The notes under the pieces were generated by a model that had not been told where the DNA came from, made no database searches, and saw only the letters and a list, made by a program, of their open reading frames with translations. Shown here piece after piece: positions 44,808-53,106 of a stretch of 64,000 bases of DNA. A program made the position numbers and the translations under genes. The DNA is from Spirochaetes bacterium ADurb.Bin218 (GTDB lineage Bacteria; Spirochaetota; UBA4802; UBA5550): NCBI GenBank assembly GCA_002069965.1, contig MWCI01000009.1, forward strand, positions 1-64,000. The letters run 5' to 3'. Every line of letters begins with the position of its first letter. Position 1 is the stretch's first letter.

Positions 44808-45623
44808 ATGACTGATAATAAAAAATTTTTTATAAAAACTGCTGATGGATCTTCAACTCTTTTTTCTCAAGAGTATGGTGAAGCCATGCATTCTGACTCT
44901 GGTGCCTATGAAGAAGCCCTGCTAAAGCATATATATCCATCAAAAATTTTGGAAAGCAGCCATGACTCTCTCAATGTTCTTGATATAGGATTTGGCCTTG
45001 GATATAATATACTGGCACTGGTCAGTGAGGCAAAAAATCGAAATTTAAAAAAAAATATAAATATCATATCCCTTGAAAAAGAAAGGGAACTGCTTCCATT
45101 TATGGAAGAAATTTTCTTTAATGATTACAGAGATGAAATTTATTTTTTTATAAAACAAGCATATTCCCAGGGTTTTATAAAAGAGGATGGCTTCTCTATA
45201 AAAATACTCTTTGGAGATGGCAGAGAATCTCTTGATAAAATAAAAGGCATAAGCTTTGATGCTATTTTTCAAGATCCCTATTCTCCATCGAAAAATCCTG
45301 AGATGTGGAGCCTTCATTACTTTAAGAGGCTATTTACTCTTCTTGATGATACTGGGATTCTTACAACTTATTCCAGTGCACTGCATGTTAGGCGCGCCAT
45401 GCTTGAGGCTGGTTTTATTATAGGAAAAGGGCCTTCTGTTGGGAAAAAGAGAGAAGGAACTCTGGCTGGGAAGAATCCTCTTTTTGAGCCTCTCTCACAG
45501 GTTGAAATTGAAGAGATTTTTTCTTCATCAAAATCAGAGGTTTATCTTGATCCTGATTTTACCTTCTCCAGGGAAAGTATTTTAGAAGATAGAAGAGAAA
45601 GAGTAAGACTTAGAAGGATTTAG
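44808..45623 (+). CDS. MnmC-type SAM-dependent methyltransferase (tRNA U34)
   Basis: 271 residues. N-terminal KTADGSSTLFSQEYGEAMHSDSGAYEEA matches the MnmC methyltransferase domain entry, motif I VLDIGFGLGYNILAL, and FDAIFQDPYSPSKNPEMWS, equivalent to the family DAFSPxxNPxMW, then TYSSALHVRRAMLEAGF. It would methylate the nm5 group at tRNA U34 to mnm5, downstream of MnmE/MnmG. No FAD-dependent MnmC oxidase domain is attached, so it is the stand-alone (MnmD/MnmC2-like) form. It ends tail-to-tail with the next gene, overlapping by 4 bases. Confidence 0.82.
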   Translation: MTDNKKFFIKTADGSSTLFSQEYGEAMHSDSGAYEEALLKHIYPSKILESSHDSLNVLDIGFGLGYNILALVSEAKNRNLKKNINIISLEKERELLPFMEEIFFNDYRDEIYFFIKQAYSQGFIKEDGFSIKILFGDGRESLDKIKGISFDAIFQDPYSPSKNPEMWSLHYFKRLFTLLDDTGILTTYSSALHVRRAMLEAGFIIGKGPSVGKKREGTLAGKNPLFEPLSQVEIEEIFSSSKSEVYLDPDFTFSRESILEDRRERVRLRRI

Positions 45624-47380
45624 ATTATATCATCCAGTTCCTTAAGTATTGATTCGTTTTCTGGGGATTTTTTTTCTTCAGCAGACTTTTCTTCTAAAAA
45701 TTCACCTGAGCCTGTTAAATCTCCTCCCGGGCTTAATCTGTAAGAGAGAGCCATGGCATATTTGTATGCAATCTGTATTGCTTCATAGATTTTTTTGTTT
45801 TTTAGCTTTTTATCGCCTTCAATCTGTTCATATATCTCAATTATGTCTTGAGGATTATTTATAAATCTTTGATTTGTATTCATGTCCTCAACAAGCTCAG
45901 ATAGAACAGATTGGACGTTTTCCATAAAGCTTTGAATTACATTTCTACACATAAGTCCAAGTTCATTTTTTCTCTTTGTTACTTCATCAACTCGTTTGGT
46001 ATAAGTTATATATTGTTCGTTGCTTATGGGCCTGCTGCTTTTTATTTTAATATAACTTCCATAGGCATCATAATAAGTCATAAAGGCCTCATGGCACTTC
46101 CTCATGCGTTCAAAAAGGTTCTGTAGTTTTTCTTTATAATTGGATTTTCCATGAGAGTCAAAGTCTATGTTGAATTTTATCTGATTTGTTGTGAGGATTA
46201 TTGAGTATTCACTTTCAAACTCAAGGAACAAGAGATAGGTCAGTAGAGTTTTATCGTTTTCCTGTATAAGCTCAAATCTATTTTTCTTATCATAAAGGCT
46301 ACGGAGGGTATTAAAATCAAGCTTATACATTAATTTTAGTCCCTCTTTGAGATTCTTATCCTCTTCGCTCTCCTGAGAGCTTTCTTGAGTTATTTCTTCT
46401 TTGCTGTATATATCCTCCATGGAGGTAGAAAGTGAAGACCTTTCATAATTGCTGCTGTATCCTTTTTTTCTGGCATCTGGCTTTTCTGCAGGTATTATTT
46501 CAAGAAGCTCCTCAATCTTTCTATCGTTTTCCAGAAATAACACACCATGGTAATGGCAGAATAAGGTATGCAATTTTGGGAAGAGATCGTCAAATATTAT
46601 AAAGAGGGAGTTGCGGAGATCTTTTTTCTTAATAGTCTTAAGCTCTCTGGTATTAGCTATCTCGCCATAGTAATCTATAGATTTTTCAAAGGCATTTAAA
46701 AGTGTGTTCTCATAGGGTTTGAGTATAAATAGTGACCTGAATAGCCTCGTAAGCGGCTCTCGGATTTCACTCACTCCATGGGGCGACTCAGGTGAGATTA
46801 TGAAATTCTCTGTAATTTCGTCAAAGAGCATTGGATCAAAAATATCACCAGCAATATCGATTAAAGCATAATATAGTGGCGATATTTTATCAAGCCTTCC
46901 TATAATCCTATTTCCCAGTGATGGATCTTTTTTAAATAGAGCCAGATAGGCCATCTGCAATTCCATTAGTGATGTTTTATAAGGGCCGCTGAGTTTTTTC
47001 AAAAAACTTTTATGGAAGAAGAGAGTGTTAAATCCAGTTACTCTCATTAGTCTGAGTTTCATGCGGATAATGAATTTATTGAAAGGGGGATCTTCTTGCA
47101 ATCTCGGAGCAGTCTTTTTAATTGGACTTAAATTTGCTTTTTTCTCATTAAGTTCTGTAGCCCCTTTGGGTTGACTTTTTGCTTTATGATGCTCATCCAG
47201 TCTTCTCTGGTGTTCCTTTTGTTTTTCTCTGTCAATCATGAGGCTGCGTCTTTTTTCTCTTTCAGAGATTACCTTGCCACCTGCATCTGTAAACTTTTTA
47301 AAAAGCTCTTTGCGTTGCGCCTCATCAATCTCATTTAATCTAAGCTTGGCTTTTATCTTGTCAATATCGTTCTCTTTCAT
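45620..47380 (-). CDS. Large uncharacterised cytoplasmic protein
   Basis: 586 residues, no signal peptide. The N-terminal 80 residues are strongly charged and helical (ELFKKFTDAGGKVISEREKRR, REKQKEHQRRLDEHHKA), then a mostly helical domain (about 105-460) and a low-complexity acidic segment (SQESEEDKNLKEG). It resembles spirochaete-specific hypothetical proteins (possibly the DUF5312 family) but I cannot assign a function. It is a single minus-strand gene, divergent from the hydroxybutyryl-CoA dehydrogenase. Confidence 0.75.
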   Translation of the reverse strand: MKENDIDKIKAKLRLNEIDEAQRKELFKKFTDAGGKVISEREKRRSLMIDREKQKEHQRRLDEHHKAKSQPKGATELNEKKANLSPIKKTAPRLQEDPPFNKFIIRMKLRLMRVTGFNTLFFHKSFLKKLSGPYKTSLMELQMAYLALFKKDPSLGNRIIGRLDKISPLYYALIDIAGDIFDPMLFDEITENFIISPESPHGVSEIREPLTRLFRSLFILKPYENTLLNAFEKSIDYYGEIANTRELKTIKKKDLRNSLFIIFDDLFPKLHTLFCHYHGVLFLENDRKIEELLEIIPAEKPDARKKGYSSNYERSSLSTSMEDIYSKEEITQESSQESEEDKNLKEGLKLMYKLDFNTLRSLYDKKNRFELIQENDKTLLTYLLFLEFESEYSIILTTNQIKFNIDFDSHGKSNYKEKLQNLFERMRKCHEAFMTYYDAYGSYIKIKSSRPISNEQYITYTKRVDEVTKRKNELGLMCRNVIQSFMENVQSVLSELVEDMNTNQRFINNPQDIIEIYEQIEGDKKLKNKKIYEAIQIAYKYAMALSYRLSPGGDLTGSGEFLEEKSAEEKKSPENESILKELDDII

Positions 47381-47441
47381 AGCAACCTGCTTTTAAATAA
47401 ACTATCTGGGCAAATAAAATAAATTATTAAGGAATAGAAAA

Positions 47442-47476
47442 AATAATAGCATAAATTAAAAATGTTAGCTATTATT
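47442..47476. other. Inverted repeat in a divergent promoter region
   Basis: AATAATAGC (47442-47450) is complementary to GCTATTATT (47468-47476) with a 17-base spacer. It lies between the divergent starts at 47380 and 47590 and may be an operator for either gene. Sequence is AT-rich, so chance is possible. Confidence 0.35.
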
Positions 47477-47589
47477 AAATATGAATAAATTATAAAATGA
47501 GTCAATTATTTTATTGTTGCTAAAATCGGTATAAGTTATTTAATTATTCTACAATAGATATATTGATTCTTTAGAGGTCTAACAAATAT

Positions 47590-48432
47590 ATGAATAAAAT
47601 TGGTATAATTGGTGCAGGTATAATGGGTACAGATCTTGCCCATATTACAGCAGAGGCAGGCTTTTCTGTAAAGCTCTATGACATTAAAACAGAAAAGTCT
47701 GTAGCAGCAAAGGAATTTATAGCTACAAGATTAGATGGCTATATAGCAAAAAATCGTAGAACACACTCTGATAAAGAAAAAATTTTAAATAATATAAAGG
47801 TTGTAGATAATTTTGAGGATCTCGCAGATAGCGATATTTTTTTGGAAGCTGTTTTTGAGGATCTCTCTCTTAAACAGGAGATTTTTCAGAGGTTAGATAG
47901 GATTTCCTCGGCAGGAACTGTTCTTGCTTCTATAACCTCATCAATTTCTATCACAGAAATTGCATCTGCCACTTCAAAGCCAGAATCTGTTATTGGACTT
48001 CATTTTTTAAATCCAGCGAGGGTTATGGGGCTTGTGGAAATAGTCCCTGGTTTTTGCACAACAGTAGAAACTATTGAGATGGCTAAGGCTTTTGTAAAAA
48101 AATTAAAAAAGGATTTTATTGAGGCAAAGGATTATCCTGGATTTTATCTTAACAGAATTTTGTATCCTATGATAAATGAAGCTGCATTCTTGCTTTATGA
48201 GGGAGGTGCAAAGCCTGAGGTAATTGACAAGGCCATGAAAAAGGGTTTAAATATTCCAATGGGACCTCTTGAAATAGCAGATATGGTTGGCCTTGATGTT
48301 ATATTGAAAATAGGTGAGGAGATGTTTAGAGGGTATGCTGATTTTAAATATAGGCCATGCCCTTTATTGAGAAAGTATGTGGCCTCTGGCTATCTGGGGA
48401 GAAAAGCAGGTCGTGGATTTTATATTTACTAA
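47590..48432 (+). CDS. 3-hydroxybutyryl-CoA dehydrogenase
   Basis: 280 residues, NAD(P)-dependent. Rossmann motif IGIIGAGIMGTDLAHITAEAGF at the N-terminus, catalytic region VIGLHFLNPARVMGLVEIV (His), PGFYLNRILYPMINEAAFL, and the C-terminal helical domain ending GYLGRKAGRGFYIY. It reduces acetoacetyl-CoA or oxidises 3-hydroxybutyryl-CoA in fatty acid oxidation or butyrate/polyhydroxyalkanoate metabolism. No other genes of such a pathway are adjacent, so direction is unknown. The outer-membrane gene downstream overlaps its end. Confidence 0.94.
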   Translation: MNKIGIIGAGIMGTDLAHITAEAGFSVKLYDIKTEKSVAAKEFIATRLDGYIAKNRRTHSDKEKILNNIKVVDNFEDLADSDIFLEAVFEDLSLKQEIFQRLDRISSAGTVLASITSSISITEIASATSKPESVIGLHFLNPARVMGLVEIVPGFCTTVETIEMAKAFVKKLKKDFIEAKDYPGFYLNRILYPMINEAAFLLYEGGAKPEVIDKAMKKGLNIPMGPLEIADMVGLDVILKIGEEMFRGYADFKYRPCPLLRKYVASGYLGRKAGRGFYIY

Positions 48433-49210
48433 AACTAAGCTAAAAATTTTTAGCTTCTTCATATTTTTATTTCTGAGCTCTGTGATTTTTGCCTCTCAGT
48501 TTGAGGAATTGGATAAGCCTCCTGAGGGAGCCTATAAGGGACAGATGATACTGGGCGGCTTTTTCTCCTTTGGATACCCCTATGGCGATGCTATAGATGC
48601 TGAGAATGATTTTGTAAAAGAAAATACTTATACCTTCACTGATATACAGATAACAAAGGAACTACTCCTGACTCACCTGTATTATGATTTTGGTATATTT
48701 TTTGAATATATGCCCTTTGATTATGTAGGTGTTAAAAGCAAGTTAAGGAGAAGCGTTTTTGTTCAAAGAAGTGCCTTTGGCTCAAATTATCAAAACTGGA
48801 ATGGCGATCTTTATAGCAATTATTCTCTTTCTATGGGGCCATCTTTTCATTTTACAAATAGAAAGCAGTGGGACGTAATATTTACACCAGCCATAGGTTA
48901 TGGAATTGGGAAGTATGAGGCTATGCCTGTGGCTTCTCAATTGGATATTGCATACACAGGGGGTAGTAGAAAGAGAAATGTCAATAGTCTCTTTTATGAG
49001 CTTGAACTGGCACTGGCTGTTTATTTTAGTGGCGGATTTTATATGTCGATGGGAGCGCAGTGGAGTTACTTTACCATGGGGTTTTCTCCAACATTTGATA
49101 TAAGCCAGACGGTAAATGGTAATTCTTATGAGTATATGGAAGGTAAAAGCTCATCCTCTCTTCAGAGTATAAGCGTCACAATATCTGCGGGATATGCCTT
49201 CCTCAATTAG
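48413..49210 (+). CDS. Outer-membrane beta-barrel protein
   Basis: About 265 residues from a GTG at 48413, which gives a signal peptide (KLKIFSFFIFLFLSSVIFAS); an ATG at 48377 is also in frame but lies 56 bases inside the dehydrogenase gene. The mature chain is rich in Gly, Tyr, Phe with alternating strands (GQMILGGFFSFGYPYGDA, YYDFGIFFEYMPF, GGFYMSMGAQWSYF) and ends TISAGYAFLN, consistent with a small 8- to 10-strand barrel. Function unknown. The exact start is uncertain. Confidence 0.65.
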   Translation: MDFIFTKTKLKIFSFFIFLFLSSVIFASQFEELDKPPEGAYKGQMILGGFFSFGYPYGDAIDAENDFVKENTYTFTDIQITKELLLTHLYYDFGIFFEYMPFDYVGVKSKLRRSVFVQRSAFGSNYQNWNGDLYSNYSLSMGPSFHFTNRKQWDVIFTPAIGYGIGKYEAMPVASQLDIAYTGGSRKRNVNSLFYELELALAVYFSGGFYMSMGAQWSYFTMGFSPTFDISQTVNGNSYEYMEGKSSSSLQSISVTISAGYAFLN

Positions 49211-49213
49211 CTC

Positions 49214-49909
49214 CTATTGTATTATCCCCTCTCTAACAAAGAGCTGTGCAATGAGGTAATCACTCATGGATGTTATCTTTAAATTGAAAGTAGACCCGGG
49301 AACTTCTTTTACCTTTAAGCCATTTAAAAGCACAAGGGATACGTCATCAGTAACAATCTGCCTATCTTTGAGAAGTCTATATGAGTCATGAGCCTCTTTT
49401 ATTATTTTGTAAAAAAAAGCCTGAGGGGTCTGTGCGCATCTGAATTTATCCCTCGGAGGGACTTCTGTTATAAAACCGTTGTTCCATAGAGCAATAGTAT
49501 CTGATGGAGGGGTATACAAAGCAGCAGAACCATAGTCACAAACTGCTTTTATTAGCTCTTTGATTTTTTCCTTCGTCACAAAAGGCCTTGCAGCATCATG
49601 TATCAAAACTATATCATCATCTGAAAATTTTTGTGATGTGAGCCCATTGAAAACTGAATCATACCTTTCTTTTCCCCCTTCGATAAAAGAAGATATTTTT
49701 GGGAATAGTTTATATGGTAGAGCCTCTTTGATTTGAGCCATTGAGTTTTTTTCAGAGACAATTATTATGTTATCTATTTCTTCCATGGAGTGAAATCTCT
49801 CCACAGACCATCTTATTATAGGCTTATCCCCAAGGGGCAATAGCTGCTTTGGTATATCTGCTCCAAGTCTTGTTCCTTTGCCTCCGGCCAGAATAATGCT
49901 ATGGATCAT
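49214..49909 (-). CDS. ispD: 2-C-methyl-D-erythritol 4-phosphate cytidylyltransferase
   Basis: 231 residues, MEP isoprenoid pathway. CTP-binding SIILAGGKGTRLGADIPKQLLPL at the N-terminus, then VLIHDAARPFV, FRCAQTPQAF, and VTDDVSLVLLNGLKVKEVPGSTFNLKIT, all diagnostic. It transfers CMP to MEP. No ispF is attached or adjacent. It ends 3 bases from the convergent barrel gene. Confidence 0.97.
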   Translation of the reverse strand: MIHSIILAGGKGTRLGADIPKQLLPLGDKPIIRWSVERFHSMEEIDNIIIVSEKNSMAQIKEALPYKLFPKISSFIEGGKERYDSVFNGLTSQKFSDDDIVLIHDAARPFVTKEKIKELIKAVCDYGSAALYTPPSDTIALWNNGFITEVPPRDKFRCAQTPQAFFYKIIKEAHDSYRLLKDRQIVTDDVSLVLLNGLKVKEVPGSTFNLKITSMSDYLIAQLFVREGIIQ

Positions 49910-50002
49910 AGGTCTCCCTTGTTCCTTGATTTTATTGATAACAGTATGGGAGAGATGTTTTTCTGTAAATAAAAATAAGCCTTGATTTTTAATAATATTT
50001 TC

Positions 50003-50031
50003 TTGAAAAAATAAAGTCTCTGTGCTTAATA
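50003..50031 (+). promoter_or_regulatory. Promoter candidate for the CDGSH-ccm operon
   Basis: TTGAAA (50003-50008), 17-base spacer, TTAATA (50026-50031), about 28 bases before the CDGSH gene, whose ATG follows AGAGGGG. Confidence 0.4.
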
Positions 50032-50059
50032 ATGCCTAAAAAATTTTTTAGAGGGGACA

Positions 50060-50695
50060 ATGTCAGAAAGAAAAAAGCCATTGATCGTTTTTACAAAGTA
50101 TAGCCCTTATTTTGTTGTGGATATGGAAAAACTGGAGGATAGCAAGGGCAATGAGCTGCCTCTTAAGCCTGTAACAGCTCTTTGCAGATGTGGGCATTCA
50201 ATGGGTAAGCCTTACTGCGATGGAACTCATTCAAGATATGGTATAGATGGCTCAAAGAGCGAGGAAAGAGTTCCATACAAATGGAAGGATTATTGGGGAG
50301 AAAAAATAACTGTTCATTATAATGCAGGTGTCTGTTCCCACGATGGGAGTTGTGTTAAAGGTCTGTCTTCTGTCTTTAATATAAATAAAAGACCCTGGAT
50401 TAATCCTGACAAGGCTTCGCCTGAAGAGATCATTGAAGTTATAAAAAGGTGTCCATCTGGAGCTTTAGCTTATTCAATAGATGGGGTTAGATATAGTGAT
50501 TTTTATAATGGAGAGCCAAAGATAAAAATGGCAAGAAAAGGTCCTCTGGAAATTTATGGGGGAGTTATTTTGAAGGATGATGAAGGCTCTGTGCCAGAAA
50601 CTTTAGATCATTATACTCTCTGTAGATGTGGCCATTCAAAAAATAAGCCCTTTTGTGATGGAAATCATCTGAGGAATAAATTCATAGATGCATGA
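50060..50695 (+). CDS. Iron-sulfur protein with two CDGSH motifs and a central ferredoxin-like domain
   Basis: 211 residues. CDGSH-type [2Fe-2S] motifs at about 46-65 (LCRCGHSMGKPYCDGTHSR) and about 188-206 (LCRCGHSKNKPFCDGNHLR), each with C-x-C-x9-C-x3-H ligands, flank a divergent 4Fe-4S mono-cluster domain (about 85-145: HYNAGVCSHDGSCVKGL, IEVIKRCPSGALAY). This composite is known in bacteria and archaea but with unclear role, probably electron transfer or cluster donation. Its last 8 bases overlap ccmA, so it may help supply reducing power or be co-regulated with cytochrome c maturation. Confidence 0.88.
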   Translation: MSERKKPLIVFTKYSPYFVVDMEKLEDSKGNELPLKPVTALCRCGHSMGKPYCDGTHSRYGIDGSKSEERVPYKWKDYWGEKITVHYNAGVCSHDGSCVKGLSSVFNINKRPWINPDKASPEEIIEVIKRCPSGALAYSIDGVRYSDFYNGEPKIKMARKGPLEIYGGVILKDDEGSVPETLDHYTLCRCGHSKNKPFCDGNHLRNKFIDA

Positions 50696-51308
50696 GAGAT
50701 ATTTAATAGAAGCAAGTAATCTTTCCAGAAGATTTGGGAAATCTCGAATCTTTCGAGGTATTTCTTTTTCTGTGGAAAGTGGGGAGTGTTTTTTTATAAC
50801 AGGACCAAATGGATCAGGGAAATCCACTCTTGTTCAGATTATTGCAGGCCTGCAAAAGCCTTCAGAGGGAAAGCTTGCAATAAAATTAAATGGTAAAGAG
50901 ATTTTAGAATCCCTTTGGAGACATATTGGCTTTGCAAGCCCTGCTATGAATTTATATGAAAGGTTAACTGTTTATGAAAATGCATCCTTTGCTTTTAGAG
51001 GAAAGGATAAGTCTTTGATAAATCATTATATATCTCTTTTTGGTCTTGGCAAGCATAAAGACAAAGAAGCCAGAATTCTTTCCTCCGGGCTAAGGCAAAG
51101 GTTAAGGCTTATAACTGCAATGATTAATTCTCCTGGAATAGTTCTCCTTGATGAACCTGGTTCAAATCTCGATGTAGAAGGGAAAGATGTTCTTTTTAGG
51201 GAAATCGAAAAAATAAAAAAAGAGAGCCTTGTTATAATTGCCTCAAATGATCCGGAGGAGCTTAAACTTTGTCATAAGGGGATTGATCTTGCAAAACAGA
51301 ATAGTTAA
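50688..51308 (+). CDS. ccmA: CcmA, heme exporter ATP-binding protein
   Basis: 206-residue ABC ATPase. Walker A GPNGSGKST (about 39-47), signature LSSGLRQRLRLITAM, Walker B IVLLDEPGSNLD. With CcmB and CcmC it drives release of heme-loaded CcmE in System I cytochrome c biogenesis. It overlaps the CDGSH gene at 5' and ccmB at 3'. Identification depends strongly on the ccmB-F genes that follow. Confidence 0.9.
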   Translation: MHERYLIEASNLSRRFGKSRIFRGISFSVESGECFFITGPNGSGKSTLVQIIAGLQKPSEGKLAIKLNGKEILESLWRHIGFASPAMNLYERLTVYENASFAFRGKDKSLINHYISLFGLGKHKDKEARILSSGLRQRLRLITAMINSPGIVLLDEPGSNLDVEGKDVLFREIEKIKKESLVIIASNDPEELKLCHKGIDLAKQNS

Positions 51309-51948
51309 ACTACTGAAAAAAGATTTTTATATAGAATTCAGAAGCAGAGCATCCATAAATATAAGCCTTGCATTTGCAGGAATAACAACTCTTTCTGTAA
51401 GCCTCACCTCTGCTACTATGAATCTCCCCTTTAGGGTGCACTCAATTTTGATTTGGGTAATTATTTTTTTTAGTGCAATGAATAGCCTATCTCATATATT
51501 CATAAGAGAGGAGGAAGAGGGGACTTCTATTTTTTTATCAATTCATTCTGAAGCGGAAGAAATATATATTGCAAAATTGCTTTTTAATTTTATACTTTTT
51601 ATAGTTATCACAGTTGTAGTTACTCCACTCTATCTCTTCTTTATGCAGATATGGCCAGAGAATTTTATATTTTTTGCTTCCTCTGTTTTTTGTGGATCAA
51701 CAGCCCTATCTTCTATAACCACAACTCTCGGAGCCATTGTTGCAAAAACTTCAATGAGATCATCTCTTTTTACAGTTATTTCTTTCCCTTTGACTATCCC
51801 TGTTTTATGGATCTCAATAAATCTTACGGCATCTTCTCTTGAAGGTGGATCAGTTGATTTATTGAATCTGCTTTTTTTACTTGCTTTCTCAGGGGTGATT
51901 GTGTCATTCTCTTATCTCTTGTTTAAATTTATATGGATGGAGCAGTAG
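51289..51948 (+). CDS. ccmB: CcmB, heme exporter membrane subunit
   Basis: About 219 residues, six membrane helices, CcmB family (RSRASINISLAFAGITTLSVSL, IREEEEGTSIFLSIHS). The start is uncertain: TTG at 51289 has AGGGG upstream and gives the normal length, while an ATG at 51247 adds 14 residues. The chosen start lies inside ccmA by 20 bases. It partners CcmA. Confidence 0.85.
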   Translation: MQNRIVKLLKKDFYIEFRSRASINISLAFAGITTLSVSLTSATMNLPFRVHSILIWVIIFFSAMNSLSHIFIREEEEGTSIFLSIHSEAEEIYIAKLLFNFILFIVITVVVTPLYLFFMQIWPENFIFFASSVFCGSTALSSITTTLGAIVAKTSMRSSLFTVISFPLTIPVLWISINLTASSLEGGSVDLLNLLFLLAFSGVIVSFSYLLFKFIWMEQ

Positions 51949-51949
51949 C

Positions 51950-52612
51950 ATGTTTTTATATAGGCTAGTGTATGTTTTAATGCCTATAGGCATATTTCTT
52001 TCACTTTTATGGGTTCCTCCTGCAAATATCTTGGGCGATGCAAGCAGAATTCTTTATTTCCATGTTCCTGTGGCATGGGTTTCCTTTCTTGCTTTTCTTG
52101 TAGCTGGTTTACACTCCATAGCTCTTTTGATAAAAAAAAGTGAAATTTTGTATCGAGAGGCAATGGCCTATAACTCTGCAGCAATAGGGATGGTTTTTAC
52201 AGTTCTTACTGTCATTACAGGATCAATTTGGGCAAAGGTCAGTTGGGGTCACTTTTGGAATTGGGATCCACGGGAGACCTCTATAGTTATACTTATGCTT
52301 ATATATATTGCATATTTTAGCTTGTTTTCTGCTTTAAAGTCAAATCCAAATAGGTGGGGCATAAGCTCTGTTTATCTTATTATATCGATGATAATAGCTC
52401 CCTTTTTGATATTCATTGTCCCTCGAGTCTACCCTTCCCTTCATCCTGATACTATAATAAATCAGGATAAGAAAATTCATCTTGAGGCCTCAATGAGGAT
52501 AACTTTATTTTTTTTAGTTGTAACTTTTACACTTCTTTATGGCTATATATATAAAATAACCAATAAGTTGAGCCTTATAATAATAAAATTGCGGAGTTCC
52601 CATGATATCTAA
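51950..52612 (+). CDS. ccmC: CcmC, heme-handling membrane protein
   Basis: 220 residues, six helices. The tryptophan-rich WWD motif WGHFWNWDPRETS lies at about 102-114, with conserved external histidines (YFHVPVAW near 46 and YPSLHPDT) that bind heme. CcmC attaches heme to CcmE in the periplasm. GGAGCAG precedes the ATG at 51950, which is one base after the ccmB stop. Confidence 0.93.
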   Translation: MFLYRLVYVLMPIGIFLSLLWVPPANILGDASRILYFHVPVAWVSFLAFLVAGLHSIALLIKKSEILYREAMAYNSAAIGMVFTVLTVITGSIWAKVSWGHFWNWDPRETSIVILMLIYIAYFSLFSALKSNPNRWGISSVYLIISMIIAPFLIFIVPRVYPSLHPDTIINQDKKIHLEASMRITLFFLVVTFTLLYGYIYKITNKLSLIIIKLRSSHDI

Positions 52613-52739
52613 TCCCCTGTTTTTTGTTTTTATTGTTGTCCTCATTATATGGATTGGTATAGCGCTTCTGCTGTTTCGTATTGATAGAAAGATCTCCCTT
52701 GTAGAAAAAGAGGTATCAGAGGCTTTAGATGAAAAGTAA
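52602..52739 (+). CDS. ccmD: CcmD-like small membrane protein
   Basis: 45 residues, MISNPLFFVFIVVLIIWIGI then ALLLFRIDRKISLVEKEVSE and a short end. One membrane helix plus a charged tail, in the exact ccmC-ccmD-ccmE position, overlapping both neighbours by 11 bases, with GGAG (52593-52596) before the ATG. CcmD helps release holo-CcmE from CcmABC. Assigned by size, topology and place; CcmD sequences are poorly conserved. Confidence 0.8.
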   Translation: MISNPLFFVFIVVLIIWIGIALLLFRIDRKISLVEKEVSEALDEK

Positions 52740-53106
52740 AAGAATTATTGTATTTGTAGTTGCTGTTATTCTTCTTGTTTTATCTGTAGTCTTACTCAGT
52801 GATGATTTGTTTTCACCTTATGTCTCTTTTGCCTATGCTCAGGCCAATCCAGATAAATATGTCCAGGTAATGGGCAATCTTGATAAAACACAAATTTCTC
52901 ATCAGGAGAAAGGCTTTTCTTTTATAATAAAAGATGAAGCTGGAGCTTATCTTAAGGTTTTTTATGAAGGGGCTAAGCCTCTAAATTTTGAACACTCTGA
53001 ACAGGTGGTTGTCCTTGGAAAATTTTCAAAAGATAATAGTATCTTTCTTGCAGATAAATTGCTGGTAAAGTGCCCTTCAAAATATACTAAGGAGAAAGTT
53101 AAATGA
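52729..53106 (+). CDS. ccmE: CcmE heme chaperone, cysteine (CxxxY) variant
   Basis: 125 residues: N-terminal anchor helix, then an OB-fold (YVQVMGNLDKTQISHQEKGFSF, VVVLGKFSKDNSIFLADKLL). The heme-attachment site, normally HxxxY, is C115-P-S-K-Y119 (in LLVKCPSKYTK). This CxxxY form is known from Desulfovibrio-type and archaeal System I* proteins, where cysteine binds heme covalently. It overlaps ccmD by 11 and ccmF by 4 bases. Confidence 0.93.
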   Translation: MKSKRIIVFVVAVILLVLSVVLLSDDLFSPYVSFAYAQANPDKYVQVMGNLDKTQISHQEKGFSFIIKDEAGAYLKVFYEGAKPLNFEHSEQVVVLGKFSKDNSIFLADKLLVKCPSKYTKEKVK

